Positions 7,937-17,447 of a stretch of 64,000 nt of DNA are shown piece after piece (positions within the stretch are counted from its first letter, which is position 1; each line of letters opens with the position of its first letter). Source of the DNA: Wenyingzhuangia marina (GTDB lineage: Bacteria; Bacteroidota; Bacteroidia; Flavobacteriales; Flavobacteriaceae); the NCBI RefSeq assembly GCF_900130035.1, contig NZ_FQXQ01000002.1, positions 372,001-436,000 of the forward strand. Reading direction: 5' to 3'. Under the pieces are notes generated by a model. The model searched no databases. It saw nothing but the letters and a program-made list of their open reading frames with translations, and was not told where the DNA came from. The translations under genes were made by a program, and so were the position numbers.

Positions 7937-10042
7937 ATGAAAAACCACATCAAAACAATAACACTATACGTTTCGTGCTTATTTATTTTAATCAGTTGTA
8001 CAGAAACTGTTGCTCCTCCTACAGCCATTAACCCTACTCCATCAGAAAAACAATTAAAATGGCACGACATGCAGTTTTATGCATTTACTCATTTTTCGTT
8101 AAACACCTTTACTAATAAAGAATGGGGATATGGAGATGAATCTCCAACACTTTTTAACCCAACAGCATTAGATACTAGACAATGGGCTAGAATTGTAAAA
8201 GATGCGGGAATGAAAGGTATTATTATTACAGCAAAGCATCATGATGGTTTTTGTTTATGGCCATCAGCATATACAGAACGATCTGTTAAAAACTCTCCTT
8301 GGAAAAATGGTCAAGGAGATGTAGTAAAAGAGTTGGCAGAAGCCTGCAAAGAATACGGATTAAAATTAGGAATCTATCTTTCACCATGGGACAGAAATCA
8401 TCCTGAATACGGAAAACCGGGTTACATTACTTATTTCAGAAATCAACTAAAAGAATTATTAACCAATTATGGTGATGTTTTTGAAATTTGGTTTGATGGT
8501 GCCAATGGTGGTGATGGATATTATGGAGGTGCTAATGAAATGAGAAAAATCAACACCTTAGAATATTACAACTGGGAAGAAACCTATAAAATGATTTATG
8601 ATATTTCTCCTAACACACTTACTTGGGGAGTTGGTCCTTCAGAAGCGAGATGGATTGGTAACGAAGAAGGTAGAGCAGGAAAAACCAATTGGGCACCACT
8701 TCGTCAAAAAGATGAATTGGCAGGAAAAGTTCATTATACAGAATTTATGTCTGGACACATAGATGGTGAAAAATGGGTACCTGGAGAAGCAGATGTTTCT
8801 ACAAGACCAGGATGGTTTTATCACGAAGTAGAAGATGACAAAGTGAGACCTATAGAGGAAATGGTTGATATTTATTATGAATCTATTGGTAGAAATGCCA
8901 ATCTTTTATTAAACATACCTATAGATAAAAGAGGTCTTGTTAATGAACATGATGAAGCTAGATTAAAAGAATTAACCGCTATTATTAAAGCTGACTTTAA
9001 AACTGAATTACTTGTTAATAGTGAAGTGTCAGCTACAAATGTTCGTGGTAACAATAAAGTTTACGCTGCAAGTAATGTAATTAACAATCAAAAAAATAGT
9101 TATTGGGCAACCGATGATGATATTAATTCTGCTTCTATTACTTTTGAATTTAAAGAGCCTACCAATGTTAACAGGTTACTTTTACAAGAGTATGTTAAAC
9201 TAGGTCAACGTGTTAAAACTTTTAATGTAGAGGTAAATATTAACGGAACTTGGAAAACAGTTGCTAATGAAACTACTATTGGTTACAAAAGAATTCTTAG
9301 ATTTCCACGTGTAAAAGCAAATGCCATCAGAGTAAATATTACAGATGCTAAAGGATGTTTAGTAATCTCTACTATAAAAGCTTATAGTGCTCCAACGCTA
9401 GTAAAATCACCAATAATAGAACGTAATAAAAATGGTGTAATCAAATTAAGCGCAGAACAGAACAACAATATATTTTATACGCTAGATGGTACAACTCCAA
9501 CACCTAATAGTACGTTATACAAAAAACCTTTTAAATATACTGAGGCTGTAAAAATAAAAGCTATTGCACTAAATACCCAAGAGAATATTACCAGCGCTGT
9601 TACTACATCTAACTATGGTAAATCAAAAGAAAAATGGGGAATTGTTTCTGCTACTAGTGGTGATCTAAAAACTGCTGAAAAAGTGATTGATGGAAACCCA
9701 AGAACTATCTGGGGACTAGGAAATAACGAACACAAACTTCCTCAGGAAATTATTATTGACATGGGTAGCCAATTAACTATTAATGGTTTTACTTATTTTC
9801 CTCAACAAGTGGGTAATAATTTATATTTAATTTCTAAATACGAATTTTACACAAGTACCAATAAAACAAAATGGACAAAACAATCAGCAGGAGAGTTTTC
9901 TAATATCAAAAACAATCCTATAGAACAAATAAAAACCTTTAAAAGCTGTAAGGCAAGATACTTGAAATTTATCGCCACGGCAGCTATTGGAAATTCAAAC
10001 AGTGTTTCTATTGGAGAAATTGGTGTGCTAGAAAACAAATAA
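7937..10042 (+). CDS. GH29 alpha-L-fucosidase lipoprotein with C-terminal binding domains
   Basis: Removes alpha-linked L-fucose from glycans. I start at the ATG at 7937 because it gives a lipoprotein signal peptide with lipobox Cys21 (LISC); an in-frame ATG at 7895 would add 14 residues before it. The GH29 barrel spans about residues 38-350, with the nucleophile Asp187 in EIWFDGAN. After it come an F5/8 type C-like (CBM32-type) domain at roughly 365-485, a short chitobiase-C-like segment containing FYTLDGTTP, and a second F5/8 type C-like domain to the C-terminus. At 701 aa it is longer than single-domain fucosidases. It diverges from the FucP-like permease gene. Confidence 0.92.
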   Translation: MKNHIKTITLYVSCLFILISCTETVAPPTAINPTPSEKQLKWHDMQFYAFTHFSLNTFTNKEWGYGDESPTLFNPTALDTRQWARIVKDAGMKGIIITAKHHDGFCLWPSAYTERSVKNSPWKNGQGDVVKELAEACKEYGLKLGIYLSPWDRNHPEYGKPGYITYFRNQLKELLTNYGDVFEIWFDGANGGDGYYGGANEMRKINTLEYYNWEETYKMIYDISPNTLTWGVGPSEARWIGNEEGRAGKTNWAPLRQKDELAGKVHYTEFMSGHIDGEKWVPGEADVSTRPGWFYHEVEDDKVRPIEEMVDIYYESIGRNANLLLNIPIDKRGLVNEHDEARLKELTAIIKADFKTELLVNSEVSATNVRGNNKVYAASNVINNQKNSYWATDDDINSASITFEFKEPTNVNRLLLQEYVKLGQRVKTFNVEVNINGTWKTVANETTIGYKRILRFPRVKANAIRVNITDAKGCLVISTIKAYSAPTLVKSPIIERNKNGVIKLSAEQNNNIFYTLDGTTPTPNSTLYKKPFKYTEAVKIKAIALNTQENITSAVTTSNYGKSKEKWGIVSATSGDLKTAEKVIDGNPRTIWGLGNNEHKLPQEIIIDMGSQLTINGFTYFPQQVGNNLYLISKYEFYTSTNKTKWTKQSAGEFSNIKNNPIEQIKTFKSCKARYLKFIATAAIGNSNSVSIGEIGVLENK

Positions 10043-10120
10043 AATCTAACATTGGCTCTTTAGAGCTTTAAAATGGTTACTAGTCGAATTTACAATGTAT
10101 TTTCCTTTATAATCTAGTAA

Positions 10121-10173
10121 TTTTATTTAAAACTATGAGTGTATGTTTTTCATACTCATAGTTTTAAATAAAA
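10121..10173 (+). terminator. Long-stem terminator of the fucosidase gene
   Basis: Arms 10121-10140 and 10154-10173 pair perfectly over 20 bp around a 13-nt loop, followed by a T-rich stretch. Confidence 0.85.
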
Positions 10174-10290
10174 GTTTGCATTTTTTGTTGTCTTTGTATA
10201 GAGGCTGTAAAAGCACAAAACAAGAGACACTATCAAGATATTGATATGATTAATTTCGTATTAGTTTGAGTTTTATTAAGTTAAGTTTTT

Positions 10291-10322
10291 GGTGGTTATC
10301 AGGAGTGGTAACCACCTTTTTT
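10291..10322 (+). terminator. Second plus-strand terminator, no obvious gene before it
   Basis: GGTGGTTA / TAACCACC stem with a 10-nt loop and six T on the plus strand. On the minus strand the sequence after the stem is A-rich, so it does not terminate the response-regulator gene. It may end a short RNA transcribed from 10174-10290 or be a backup terminator. Confidence 0.65.
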
Positions 10323-10327
10323 ATGAA

Positions 10328-11044
10328 CTATATTGAAGAGTTTAATATTTTTTGTTTTGCTTCTTCTAAATACGACCTTCCTATTACATATCGTAATCCT
10401 TCTATTTCTATACTATTTCCTTCAACAGCATCAATTTTATCAATGGCTACTGTATAAGATCTATGTATTCTTATAAAATCTCTAGAGGGTAATAAATTAG
10501 TAAAATCTGTTAAAGTACTATGAACAATGTACCTACCAGAAATAGTGTTTATTTTTAAATAATCTTTTAAACTCTCTATAACCAAAATTTCATCTAAAAA
10601 TATTTTCTTCATTTTTTTCTTATCTATTTTAACAAATAAATAAGGTCTCTCTTTAGTATTTTCTGAAGTTGAAGATTTAGTGGTATCATCTAACCTTCTT
10701 TCTATTTTGTTTAAAGATTTCATAAACCTAGGGAACTCAATAGGTTTAACCAAATAATCCAAAACATCTAACTCATAGGTTTCAATAGCAAATTCATCAT
10801 AAGCACTTGTAATAACCAATAAAGGAGGTTCTTCTAAACTTTTTATAAAATTAATACCATCAAGAACAGGCATATTTATGTCTAAAAAAATAACATCAAC
10901 AGTATTATTTTTTAAAAAATTTAAACCATCTATTGCATTACCAAAAGTTTTAACTATTTCAAAATTTTCCATTTTGCCTAAATAGTTCTCTATAATGTTA
11001 ATGGCTAGTGGCTCATCATCAATGATCAAACATTTTATCTTCAT
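10328..11044 (-). CDS. LytTR-family response regulator
   Basis: A 238-aa transcription regulator: receiver domain (about 1-120) with phospho-acceptor Asp55 in VIFLDINMP and the acidic pair Asp9/Asp10, then a LytTR DNA-binding domain (about 135-235, with FIRIHRSYTV). The partner sensor kinase is encoded 57 bp upstream on the same strand. The pair sits between the fucosidase and the 12-gene glycosidase operon, so control of the glycan locus is plausible. However, the shared motif of the locus does not resemble the known LytTR direct-repeat sites. Confidence 0.92.
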   Translation of the reverse strand: MKIKCLIIDDEPLAINIIENYLGKMENFEIVKTFGNAIDGLNFLKNNTVDVIFLDINMPVLDGINFIKSLEEPPLLVITSAYDEFAIETYELDVLDYLVKPIEFPRFMKSLNKIERRLDDTTKSSTSENTKERPYLFVKIDKKKMKKIFLDEILVIESLKDYLKINTISGRYIVHSTLTDFTNLLPSRDFIRIHRSYTVAIDKIDAVEGNSIEIEGLRYVIGRSYLEEAKQKILNSSI

Positions 11045-11101
11045 ATGCTTCTATTCTGTTTTTGATGCTTTTAATACATTCAAAAATTCTATTATAAAAT
11101 T

Positions 11102-12160
11102 TTAACCTACTTTGATTTTAAGCTTAACAATAAATTTATTTTTTTTACTCTTAAGTTTTAAATCATAATCATTTTTATGATATCCTAATTCTAGCCTTTT
11201 TTTAACATTTTCTAATCCTATACCGCTAGACTGTTTTAAATTATCTTTATGTACAGTTACAATAGGCATTGGATTGGTAATTGAAAAATACAGAAAATCA
11301 TCAACAATTTTAAATTTAATGTTAATTTTAACGTTTCCAATATTTTTATTTGCTCCGTGCTTAAATGCATTTTCAACAAAGGTTAACAAGAGTATTGGAG
11401 CAATTTCTTTATCGCGAATATCGCCAGAAATATCTACATTAACCTCTAAAGCTTCACTATGTCTTACCCTTTCTAAATCTAAGTAATTTTGAATACAAAG
11501 AATTTCGTTTTCTAATGATTGTCTCGGATTTCTTGTTTCATATAGCAAATAACGCATTAACTCCGATAGCTTCAAAATAATTCTAGGTGTTTTTTTAGAT
11601 TGAACAACTGCTAAAGAATATATATTGTTAAGTGTATTGAAGAAAAAATGTGGAGAAATTTGATTTTTTAAAAACAGTAACTCTGTTTGCAACTGAACTT
11701 TTTCTAAATCTGAAACTCTTCGATGTTCTTTTAAAAAATCTAATGTAATTTTTATGGCTGCCACAAATGCAACTACATACAACTCCCCTATCATCATATC
11801 TATAGTGTAGTTAAGTGATAAAGTATCTATAGGTTTTGGTCCTTCTGGCCAAACATTATGACTTATTAATAGATAGGTTAAATTAAATTTAATCATTACC
11901 ATTATAAAAATGGCCGTAATTACAGAGACTACATACAAAAAGTATTTTTTCCTGTATATTAAAAAAGGCATTAACACAAATATATTTAGGTAACACAAAG
12001 TCATGTGTATAGGAAACCCTAATAAATTTGTTTTTAAAGAATATACATAATCATTAAAATAACTACCCCAACGGAATGTGTTAAATAAAAAATAGATAAT
12101 CCAAAATATAACATGGTAATGCCAAGGAATTCTATAAACTTTAATATCGTCTGTATTCAT
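11102..12160 (-). CDS. LytS/YehU-type sensor histidine kinase
   Basis: A 352-aa inner-membrane sensor. The N-terminal part has about four hydrophobic helices (residues 14-140) and no large extracytoplasmic domain. The His_kinase domain holds the phospho-acceptor His171 in the block ISPHFFFNTLNNIYSL and is followed by an ATPase domain with ENAFKHG (N box) and SSGIGLENVKKRL (G box). It forms a pair with the LytTR regulator downstream and is divergent from the GH92 operon, sharing a 125-bp intergenic region that contains the shared PUL motif. The signal is unknown. Confidence 0.92.
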   Translation of the reverse strand: MNTDDIKVYRIPWHYHVIFWIIYFLFNTFRWGSYFNDYVYSLKTNLLGFPIHMTLCYLNIFVLMPFLIYRKKYFLYVVSVITAIFIMVMIKFNLTYLLISHNVWPEGPKPIDTLSLNYTIDMMIGELYVVAFVAAIKITLDFLKEHRRVSDLEKVQLQTELLFLKNQISPHFFFNTLNNIYSLAVVQSKKTPRIILKLSELMRYLLYETRNPRQSLENEILCIQNYLDLERVRHSEALEVNVDISGDIRDKEIAPILLLTFVENAFKHGANKNIGNVKINIKFKIVDDFLYFSITNPMPIVTVHKDNLKQSSGIGLENVKKRLELGYHKNDYDLKLKSKKNKFIVKLKIKVG

Positions 12161-12201
12161 GGGGAAGGGTAGCTTAATTAATTGTATTTTTTGGTGTTTA
12201 G

Positions 12202-12236
12202 GGATGTAAATGTGTCATCCGTCTAAATTACTTTTA
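12202..12236 (+). promoter_or_regulatory. Shared PUL motif copy 2 and -7-like box before the glycosidase operon
   Basis: GTCATCCGTCTAAATTA (12214-12230) matches the copies at 7856 and 34209; TACTTTTA (12229-12236), one mismatch from the -7 consensus, overlaps its end. A small dyad GGATG/CATCC (12202-12206, 12216-12220) overlaps the left half. The motif ends 55 bp before the first GH92 gene. Confidence 0.55.
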
Positions 12237-12285
12237 TAAAACGTAAAATTAATGAAAATTTATACTTAAATAATGATAAATCACT

Positions 12286-14529
12286 ATGAAGAACTTTAAA
12301 TTATCTATTTTATTATTGGTTATTGTAATTAGTTGTAAAAACAACACAACTAACAACATTACTGATAAACAAACATTTACAGATAAAGTAAATCCTTTTA
12401 TTGGAACTGGTGGTCATGGACATACTTATCCTGGAGCAACTGTTCCTTTTGGTATGCTACAAGTAAGCCCTGACAATGGAATTTCTAGCTGGGACTGGTG
12501 TTCTGGTTATCATTATACAGATTCTATTGTTGTTGGTTTTAGTCATTTACATCTTAGTGGAACTGGAATTGGAGATTTGGCTGATATTTTATTAATGCCT
12601 ACCAACAAAAAAATAGATTTAACTATTGATACAAAAAATAGAGATTCTATTCCTTATAAATCTACATACAGTCACAACAACGAAACTTCTAAACCAGGAT
12701 ATTATCAAATGTTTCTGGAAACTCCAAAGATTAACGTAGAATTAACATCATCATTAAGAACCGCTTACCATAAATATACTTTTACTAAAAATGATGAGCA
12801 GTCAGTCGTGTTAGATTTAGGTTTTGCTATTAATTGGGATACTGCTCTAGAAACTCAAATCAACATAGAAAATGAGTATACTATTAGTGGTTATCGTTTT
12901 AGTAAGGGATGGGCTAAAAATCAAAAAGTATTTTTTATAGCAGAATTCTCTAAGCCTATTTCTCATTATAATTTGGTAGCTAATAAAGAAATCGTTGACG
13001 GAACTAGCGTAAAGGCTGAAAAAACAAAATCACAATTATTTTTTAATTCAGAAAATAGTGATGAATTGTTAGTTAAAGTAGCCGTATCATCAGTAAGTAT
13101 TGACAATGCTAAAGAAAATTTAGATACAGATTTAAATTTTGAAAACACAAAATATAAAGCAAATACTACCTGGGAAACAGCATTAGCTAACATACAAGTT
13201 GAAACTCCAATAGATTCTCTTAAAACTATTTTTTACACAGCTTTATATCATACACAATTAGCTCCTGTAACTTTTAGTGACCAAAACGGTCAATTTAGAA
13301 AAGAAAATGATGTTATAGAAACCGCTAATAATTATACAGCCTACTCTACTTTATCTCTTTGGGATACTTTTAGAGCAGAAAACCCATTATTATCTATTAT
13401 AGCTCCTAATAAAACTTCGGATATCATCAACTCAATGTTGGCCTATTACGAAACCCATAAAATTTTACCCGTTTGGACATTGTATGCTAATGAAACCAAT
13501 ACCATGACAGGATATCATTCTATTCCAGTTATTGTAAATGCCTATAAAAATGGAATCAAAGGATTTGATATCGAAAAAGCTTACGAAGCGATGAAAACAA
13601 CCATGATGCAAGATGAACGTGGTTTAAATTATTACAAAGAGTACGGATACATTCCTTATGAATTGTTAGATGAATCTGTAACCATTACACTTGAATATGC
13701 ATACGATGATTGGTGTGTGGCACAAATAGCTAAAGATTTAGGGAAAATGAAAGATTATGAGTTTTTCTTAAATCGTTCTAAAGCATATGAATATTTATTT
13801 GATGCCAAAACTGGATTCATGAGAGGAAAATCTAAAGATGGAAAATCATGGAACGAACCTTTTGACCCTAAACATTCTAACCATAGAGAACATACAGATT
13901 ATACTGAAGGAAATGCTTGGCAACACAGCTGGTTTGTACCTCATAATGTAAACAACTTTATTTCACTACATGGTGGAAATAAAAACTTTACCAAAAGATT
14001 AGAGCAATTATTTACCGAAAGCTCAGAAATTACAGGAAATAATATCTCTGCTGATATCTCTGGATTGATTGGTCAATATGCGCATGGAAACGAACCTAGT
14101 CATCATATTGCTTACATGTTTAATCATGCCAATCAACCTTGGAGAACTCAATATTGGGTACGTCATATTTTAGATACCCAATACAATACTACTCCGAATG
14201 GATTAAGTGGAAATGAAGACTGTGGTCAAATGTCTGCTTGGTATGTGTTTAGCTCTATTGGTTTATACCCTATGAATCCTGCCTCTGGTGATTACGAAAT
14301 TGGAAGTCCAATTTTTGAAAAATCTACCATCAAACTTTCTAATGATAAAACCTTTGTTATCAAAGCAGAAAATGTTTCAGATAAAAATATTTACATCCAA
14401 TCTGCAACCCTAAACAACCAAGAATTTAACAGTACTTCTATTTCTCATCAACAAATTATGCAAGGAGGAACCTTAGAGTTTGTCATGGGACCAAAACCTA
14501 ATAAAACTTGGGGAACTGTTAACAAATAA
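12286..14529 (+). CDS. GH92 alpha-mannosidase lipoprotein, first gene of the N-glycan operon
   Basis: Exo-acting, Ca-dependent alpha-mannosidase family, usually alpha-1,2. The 747-aa protein has a lipobox (VISC, Cys17), so it is anchored to the periplasmic or outer membrane. Canonical blocks: NPFIGTGGHGHTYPGA near the N-terminus, TEGNAWQHSWFVPH carrying the acid Glu, GNEPSHHIAYMFN, and NEDCGQMSAWYVFSS carrying the base Asp. All are close to characterised GH92 enzymes, unlike the second GH92 in this operon. It is the first of twelve same-strand genes with gaps of at most 56 bp and is likely to trim high-mannose arms. Confidence 0.93.
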   Translation: MKNFKLSILLLVIVISCKNNTTNNITDKQTFTDKVNPFIGTGGHGHTYPGATVPFGMLQVSPDNGISSWDWCSGYHYTDSIVVGFSHLHLSGTGIGDLADILLMPTNKKIDLTIDTKNRDSIPYKSTYSHNNETSKPGYYQMFLETPKINVELTSSLRTAYHKYTFTKNDEQSVVLDLGFAINWDTALETQINIENEYTISGYRFSKGWAKNQKVFFIAEFSKPISHYNLVANKEIVDGTSVKAEKTKSQLFFNSENSDELLVKVAVSSVSIDNAKENLDTDLNFENTKYKANTTWETALANIQVETPIDSLKTIFYTALYHTQLAPVTFSDQNGQFRKENDVIETANNYTAYSTLSLWDTFRAENPLLSIIAPNKTSDIINSMLAYYETHKILPVWTLYANETNTMTGYHSIPVIVNAYKNGIKGFDIEKAYEAMKTTMMQDERGLNYYKEYGYIPYELLDESVTITLEYAYDDWCVAQIAKDLGKMKDYEFFLNRSKAYEYLFDAKTGFMRGKSKDGKSWNEPFDPKHSNHREHTDYTEGNAWQHSWFVPHNVNNFISLHGGNKNFTKRLEQLFTESSEITGNNISADISGLIGQYAHGNEPSHHIAYMFNHANQPWRTQYWVRHILDTQYNTTPNGLSGNEDCGQMSAWYVFSSIGLYPMNPASGDYEIGSPIFEKSTIKLSNDKTFVIKAENVSDKNIYIQSATLNNQEFNSTSISHQQIMQGGTLEFVMGPKPNKTWGTVNK

Positions 14530-14567
14530 CCCCCTAAAGAAATCATCAACACAAAACTATACTAAGC

Positions 14568-16445
14568 ATGCACATTATTGATTTAACAATTATCATATCA
14601 TACATCCTATTAACCGTTGGGGTGGGAATATGGATTTCTAAAAAAGCCTCAAAAGGATTAGATAGTTATTTTCTAGGGGGGAAATCTATCAAATGGTACT
14701 ATTTGGGTTTAAGCAATGGTTCTGGAATGTTTGATATTTCTGGTACAACTTGGATGGTAGGAATCTTGTTTTTGTATGGAGTAAAAAGTTTTATGTTTAT
14801 GTGGCTTTGGCCTATCTGGAATCAGATTTTTGTAATGATGTTTTTGGCCATTTGGATAAGAAGATCTAAAGTGATGACAGGTTCTGAATGGATTTTAACT
14901 CGTTTTGGAAACGATAGATCGGGAAGAGCATCACACATTATTGTTGCCATTTTTGCTATTGTTTCTGCAATCGGATTCATCGCGTACTTTTTTGAAGGAA
15001 TTGGTAAGTTTATGACGGTTATTTTACCATGGGACTTAACCATTCTTATGGGAGATAGTACTTTCTTAAAATCGGAGCAAACTTATGCCTTAATTATTAT
15101 TCTTTTAACTACCATTTATACTATTAAAGGTGGAATGTTTTCTGTAGTAGCTACAGAAGTTTTACAATACGGAATTATGGTTGTTGCTGGTTTATTGGTA
15201 GCTGGTTATACACTTATTTACTACACAGATATTCAAATTAACAGCATTATTTCAGAAGAATGGAAAAATATTTTCTTTGGTTGGGAATTAGATACACATT
15301 GGAGTAACAAATACAGTGCCTTTAACAATTTAATAGATTCCGAAGGATATAAAATGTTTGGAGCCTTGGTAGGAATGTCTCTATTTAAAGGATTTTTTGC
15401 CAGTGTTGCAGGTCCAACCCCTAGTTACGATTTACAAAGAATTCTTTCTACCAAATCCGTAAAAGAAGCTGCGTACATGAGTGGTTTTACCAACTTAATT
15501 TTATTCATTCCTAGATATTTATTAATTGGTGGAATTGTTGTTATTGCCTTAGTTACCTTGGCACCTCAAATGAATGCTAATCCATCATTAAGTGGAAATG
15601 ATTTAGAATTAATATTACCAACAATCATAAACTTCCATGTTCCTGTCGGGATCAAAGGATTGTTATTAGCGGGTCTATTAGCTGCTTTTATGTCCACCTT
15701 TTCAGCTTTTGTAAATGCGGGACCTGCTTACATAGTAAATGATATTTATAAAAAATACTTTAAACCAGAAGCTACTAGCGAACATTACATTAAAGTAAGT
15801 CACATTGCCTCTTTTATCGTAGTTGGTTTAGGAGTTTTCATGGGGTTCTTTGCCAATTCAATCAACTCTTTAACCTTATGGATTACTAGTGCATTATTTG
15901 GTGGTTATGTAGCAGCAAACTTTTTAAAATGGGTTTGGTGGCGTTTTAATGGATGGGGATATTTTGGAGGTATGCTAGCAGGATTAATAGTTGCTTCTTT
16001 ACAGTTTATCTTAGACCAAAACAAAGGAAGTTTTGCTGAAGGAACTTTATTATATGATTTAACTGAATTGCAAGCCATTTACCTATTCCCTATCATATTT
16101 TCATTCTCAATTTTAGGATGTTTAATAGGTACCTTTTTAACAAAACCAACAGATATTAATGTGTTAAAATCTTTTTACACCAATGTAAGACCTTGGGGTT
16201 GGTGGAAACCTGTTTATAAACAATTAAAAAGTGAAGATACTAGTTTTGAAAAAAACAAAGATTTTGCAAAAGATATGTTTAATTGTACAGTTGGAATTAT
16301 TTGGCAATCTAGTATGATTGTCCTTCCTATCTTCCTTTTGATTAGAGATTATCCTAAAACTTTCGTTTCTCTTGCTGTATTTATAGTAACCAGTATTATA
16401 TTAAAATACACTTGGTTAGACGGAGTTAGAAAAATAGAAGACTAA
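14568..16445 (+). CDS. Sodium:solute symporter (SSS family)
   Basis: A 625-aa inner-membrane transporter with about 14 hydrophobic helices and SSS-family features (YFLGGKSIKWYYLG near the start, AGLLAAFMSTFSAFVNAGPAY late in the protein). It sits between a mannosidase and a cytoplasmic GH130 phosphorylase. The simplest reading is that it imports the GH130 substrate, probably Man-beta-1,4-GlcNAc or a related core sugar, or mannose. That substrate is inferred from position; the sequence alone indicates only a sodium-coupled solute transporter. Confidence 0.88.
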   Translation: MHIIDLTIIISYILLTVGVGIWISKKASKGLDSYFLGGKSIKWYYLGLSNGSGMFDISGTTWMVGILFLYGVKSFMFMWLWPIWNQIFVMMFLAIWIRRSKVMTGSEWILTRFGNDRSGRASHIIVAIFAIVSAIGFIAYFFEGIGKFMTVILPWDLTILMGDSTFLKSEQTYALIIILLTTIYTIKGGMFSVVATEVLQYGIMVVAGLLVAGYTLIYYTDIQINSIISEEWKNIFFGWELDTHWSNKYSAFNNLIDSEGYKMFGALVGMSLFKGFFASVAGPTPSYDLQRILSTKSVKEAAYMSGFTNLILFIPRYLLIGGIVVIALVTLAPQMNANPSLSGNDLELILPTIINFHVPVGIKGLLLAGLLAAFMSTFSAFVNAGPAYIVNDIYKKYFKPEATSEHYIKVSHIASFIVVGLGVFMGFFANSINSLTLWITSALFGGYVAANFLKWVWWRFNGWGYFGGMLAGLIVASLQFILDQNKGSFAEGTLLYDLTELQAIYLFPIIFSFSILGCLIGTFLTKPTDINVLKSFYTNVRPWGWWKPVYKQLKSEDTSFEKNKDFAKDMFNCTVGIIWQSSMIVLPIFLLIRDYPKTFVSLAVFIVTSIILKYTWLDGVRKIED

Positions 16446-16478
16446 AAAATCAACAAAATAAATTAATAGAAATAAACC

Positions 16479-17444
16479 ATGAAGAATATTCCTTGGCAAG
16501 ACAAACCAGAAAACAGCAATGATGTTGTGTGGAGATATACAAATAACCCAATTATTGATAGATATGCAATTCCGTCATCAAACAGTATTTTTAACAGTGC
16601 TGTAGTTCCTTTCGGAGATGGATTTGCAGGGGTGTTTAGATGTGATAACAAAGCAGTACAAATGAACATTTTTGCTGGTTTTAGTAAAGATGGTATCAAT
16701 TGGGACATTAACCACGAACCAATTGTAATGCAAGCTGGAAACACTGATATGATTGAATCTGACTACAAATATGATCCTCGTGTGGTTTTTATTGAAGATA
16801 GATATTGGATTACTTGGTGTAACGGATACAATGGTCCAACTATTGCTATTGGATACACTTTTGATTTTAAAGAATTTTTTCAATGCGAAAATGCTTATTT
16901 ACCATTCAATAGAAACGGTGTATTATTCCCTCAAAAAATCAACGGAAAATATGCTATGCTAAGTAGACCTAGTGATAACGGTCATACTCCTTTTGGAGAT
17001 ATTTGGATTAGTTATAGTCCAGACATGAAATATTGGGGAGAGCATAGATTAGTGATGAAACCTACTCCTTTTGAAGATAGCGCTTGGCAATGTACCAAAA
17101 TTGGTGCGGGTCCAATTCCTATTTTAACAGATGAAGGTTGGTTAATGTTATACCACGGTGTGATCAACACTTGTAACGGATTCCGTTATTCTATGGGAGC
17201 TGCTATTTTAGACACAGAACAACCAGACAAAGTAAAATACAGAACACAACCTTATTTGTTGGCTCCTGCCGAATTATATGAGCAAGTAGGTGATGTAGGA
17301 AATGTAGTATTCCCTTGTGCAGCTTTACATGATACTGAAGAAGACAAATTAGCCATTTATTACGGAGCTGCAGATACCGTTGTTTCCATGGCATTTGGTA
17401 AGCTAAGTGAGGTAGTTGAATTTACAAAGAAAAATAGTTTATAA
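16479..17444 (+). CDS. GH130 beta-mannosyl phosphorylase, likely for Man-beta-1,4-GlcNAc
   Basis: Cytoplasmic inverting phosphorylase (321 aa, no signal peptide) that releases mannose 1-phosphate from beta-mannosides. Motifs typical of GH130: the N-terminal WRYTNNPII start, YKYDPRVV with the probable proton-donor Asp99, GPTIAIGYT, and LMLYHGV. Members found in N-glycan loci (for example from gut Bacteroides) act on beta-1,4-mannosyl-GlcNAc from the glycan core. It is located 33 bp after the SSS gene and only 3 bp before the CBM9-like gene. The substrate is inferred from family and neighbours. Confidence 0.9.
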   Translation: MKNIPWQDKPENSNDVVWRYTNNPIIDRYAIPSSNSIFNSAVVPFGDGFAGVFRCDNKAVQMNIFAGFSKDGINWDINHEPIVMQAGNTDMIESDYKYDPRVVFIEDRYWITWCNGYNGPTIAIGYTFDFKEFFQCENAYLPFNRNGVLFPQKINGKYAMLSRPSDNGHTPFGDIWISYSPDMKYWGEHRLVMKPTPFEDSAWQCTKIGAGPIPILTDEGWLMLYHGVINTCNGFRYSMGAAILDTEQPDKVKYRTQPYLLAPAELYEQVGDVGNVVFPCAALHDTEEDKLAIYYGAADTVVSMAFGKLSEVVEFTKKNSL

Positions 17445-17447
17445 AGT

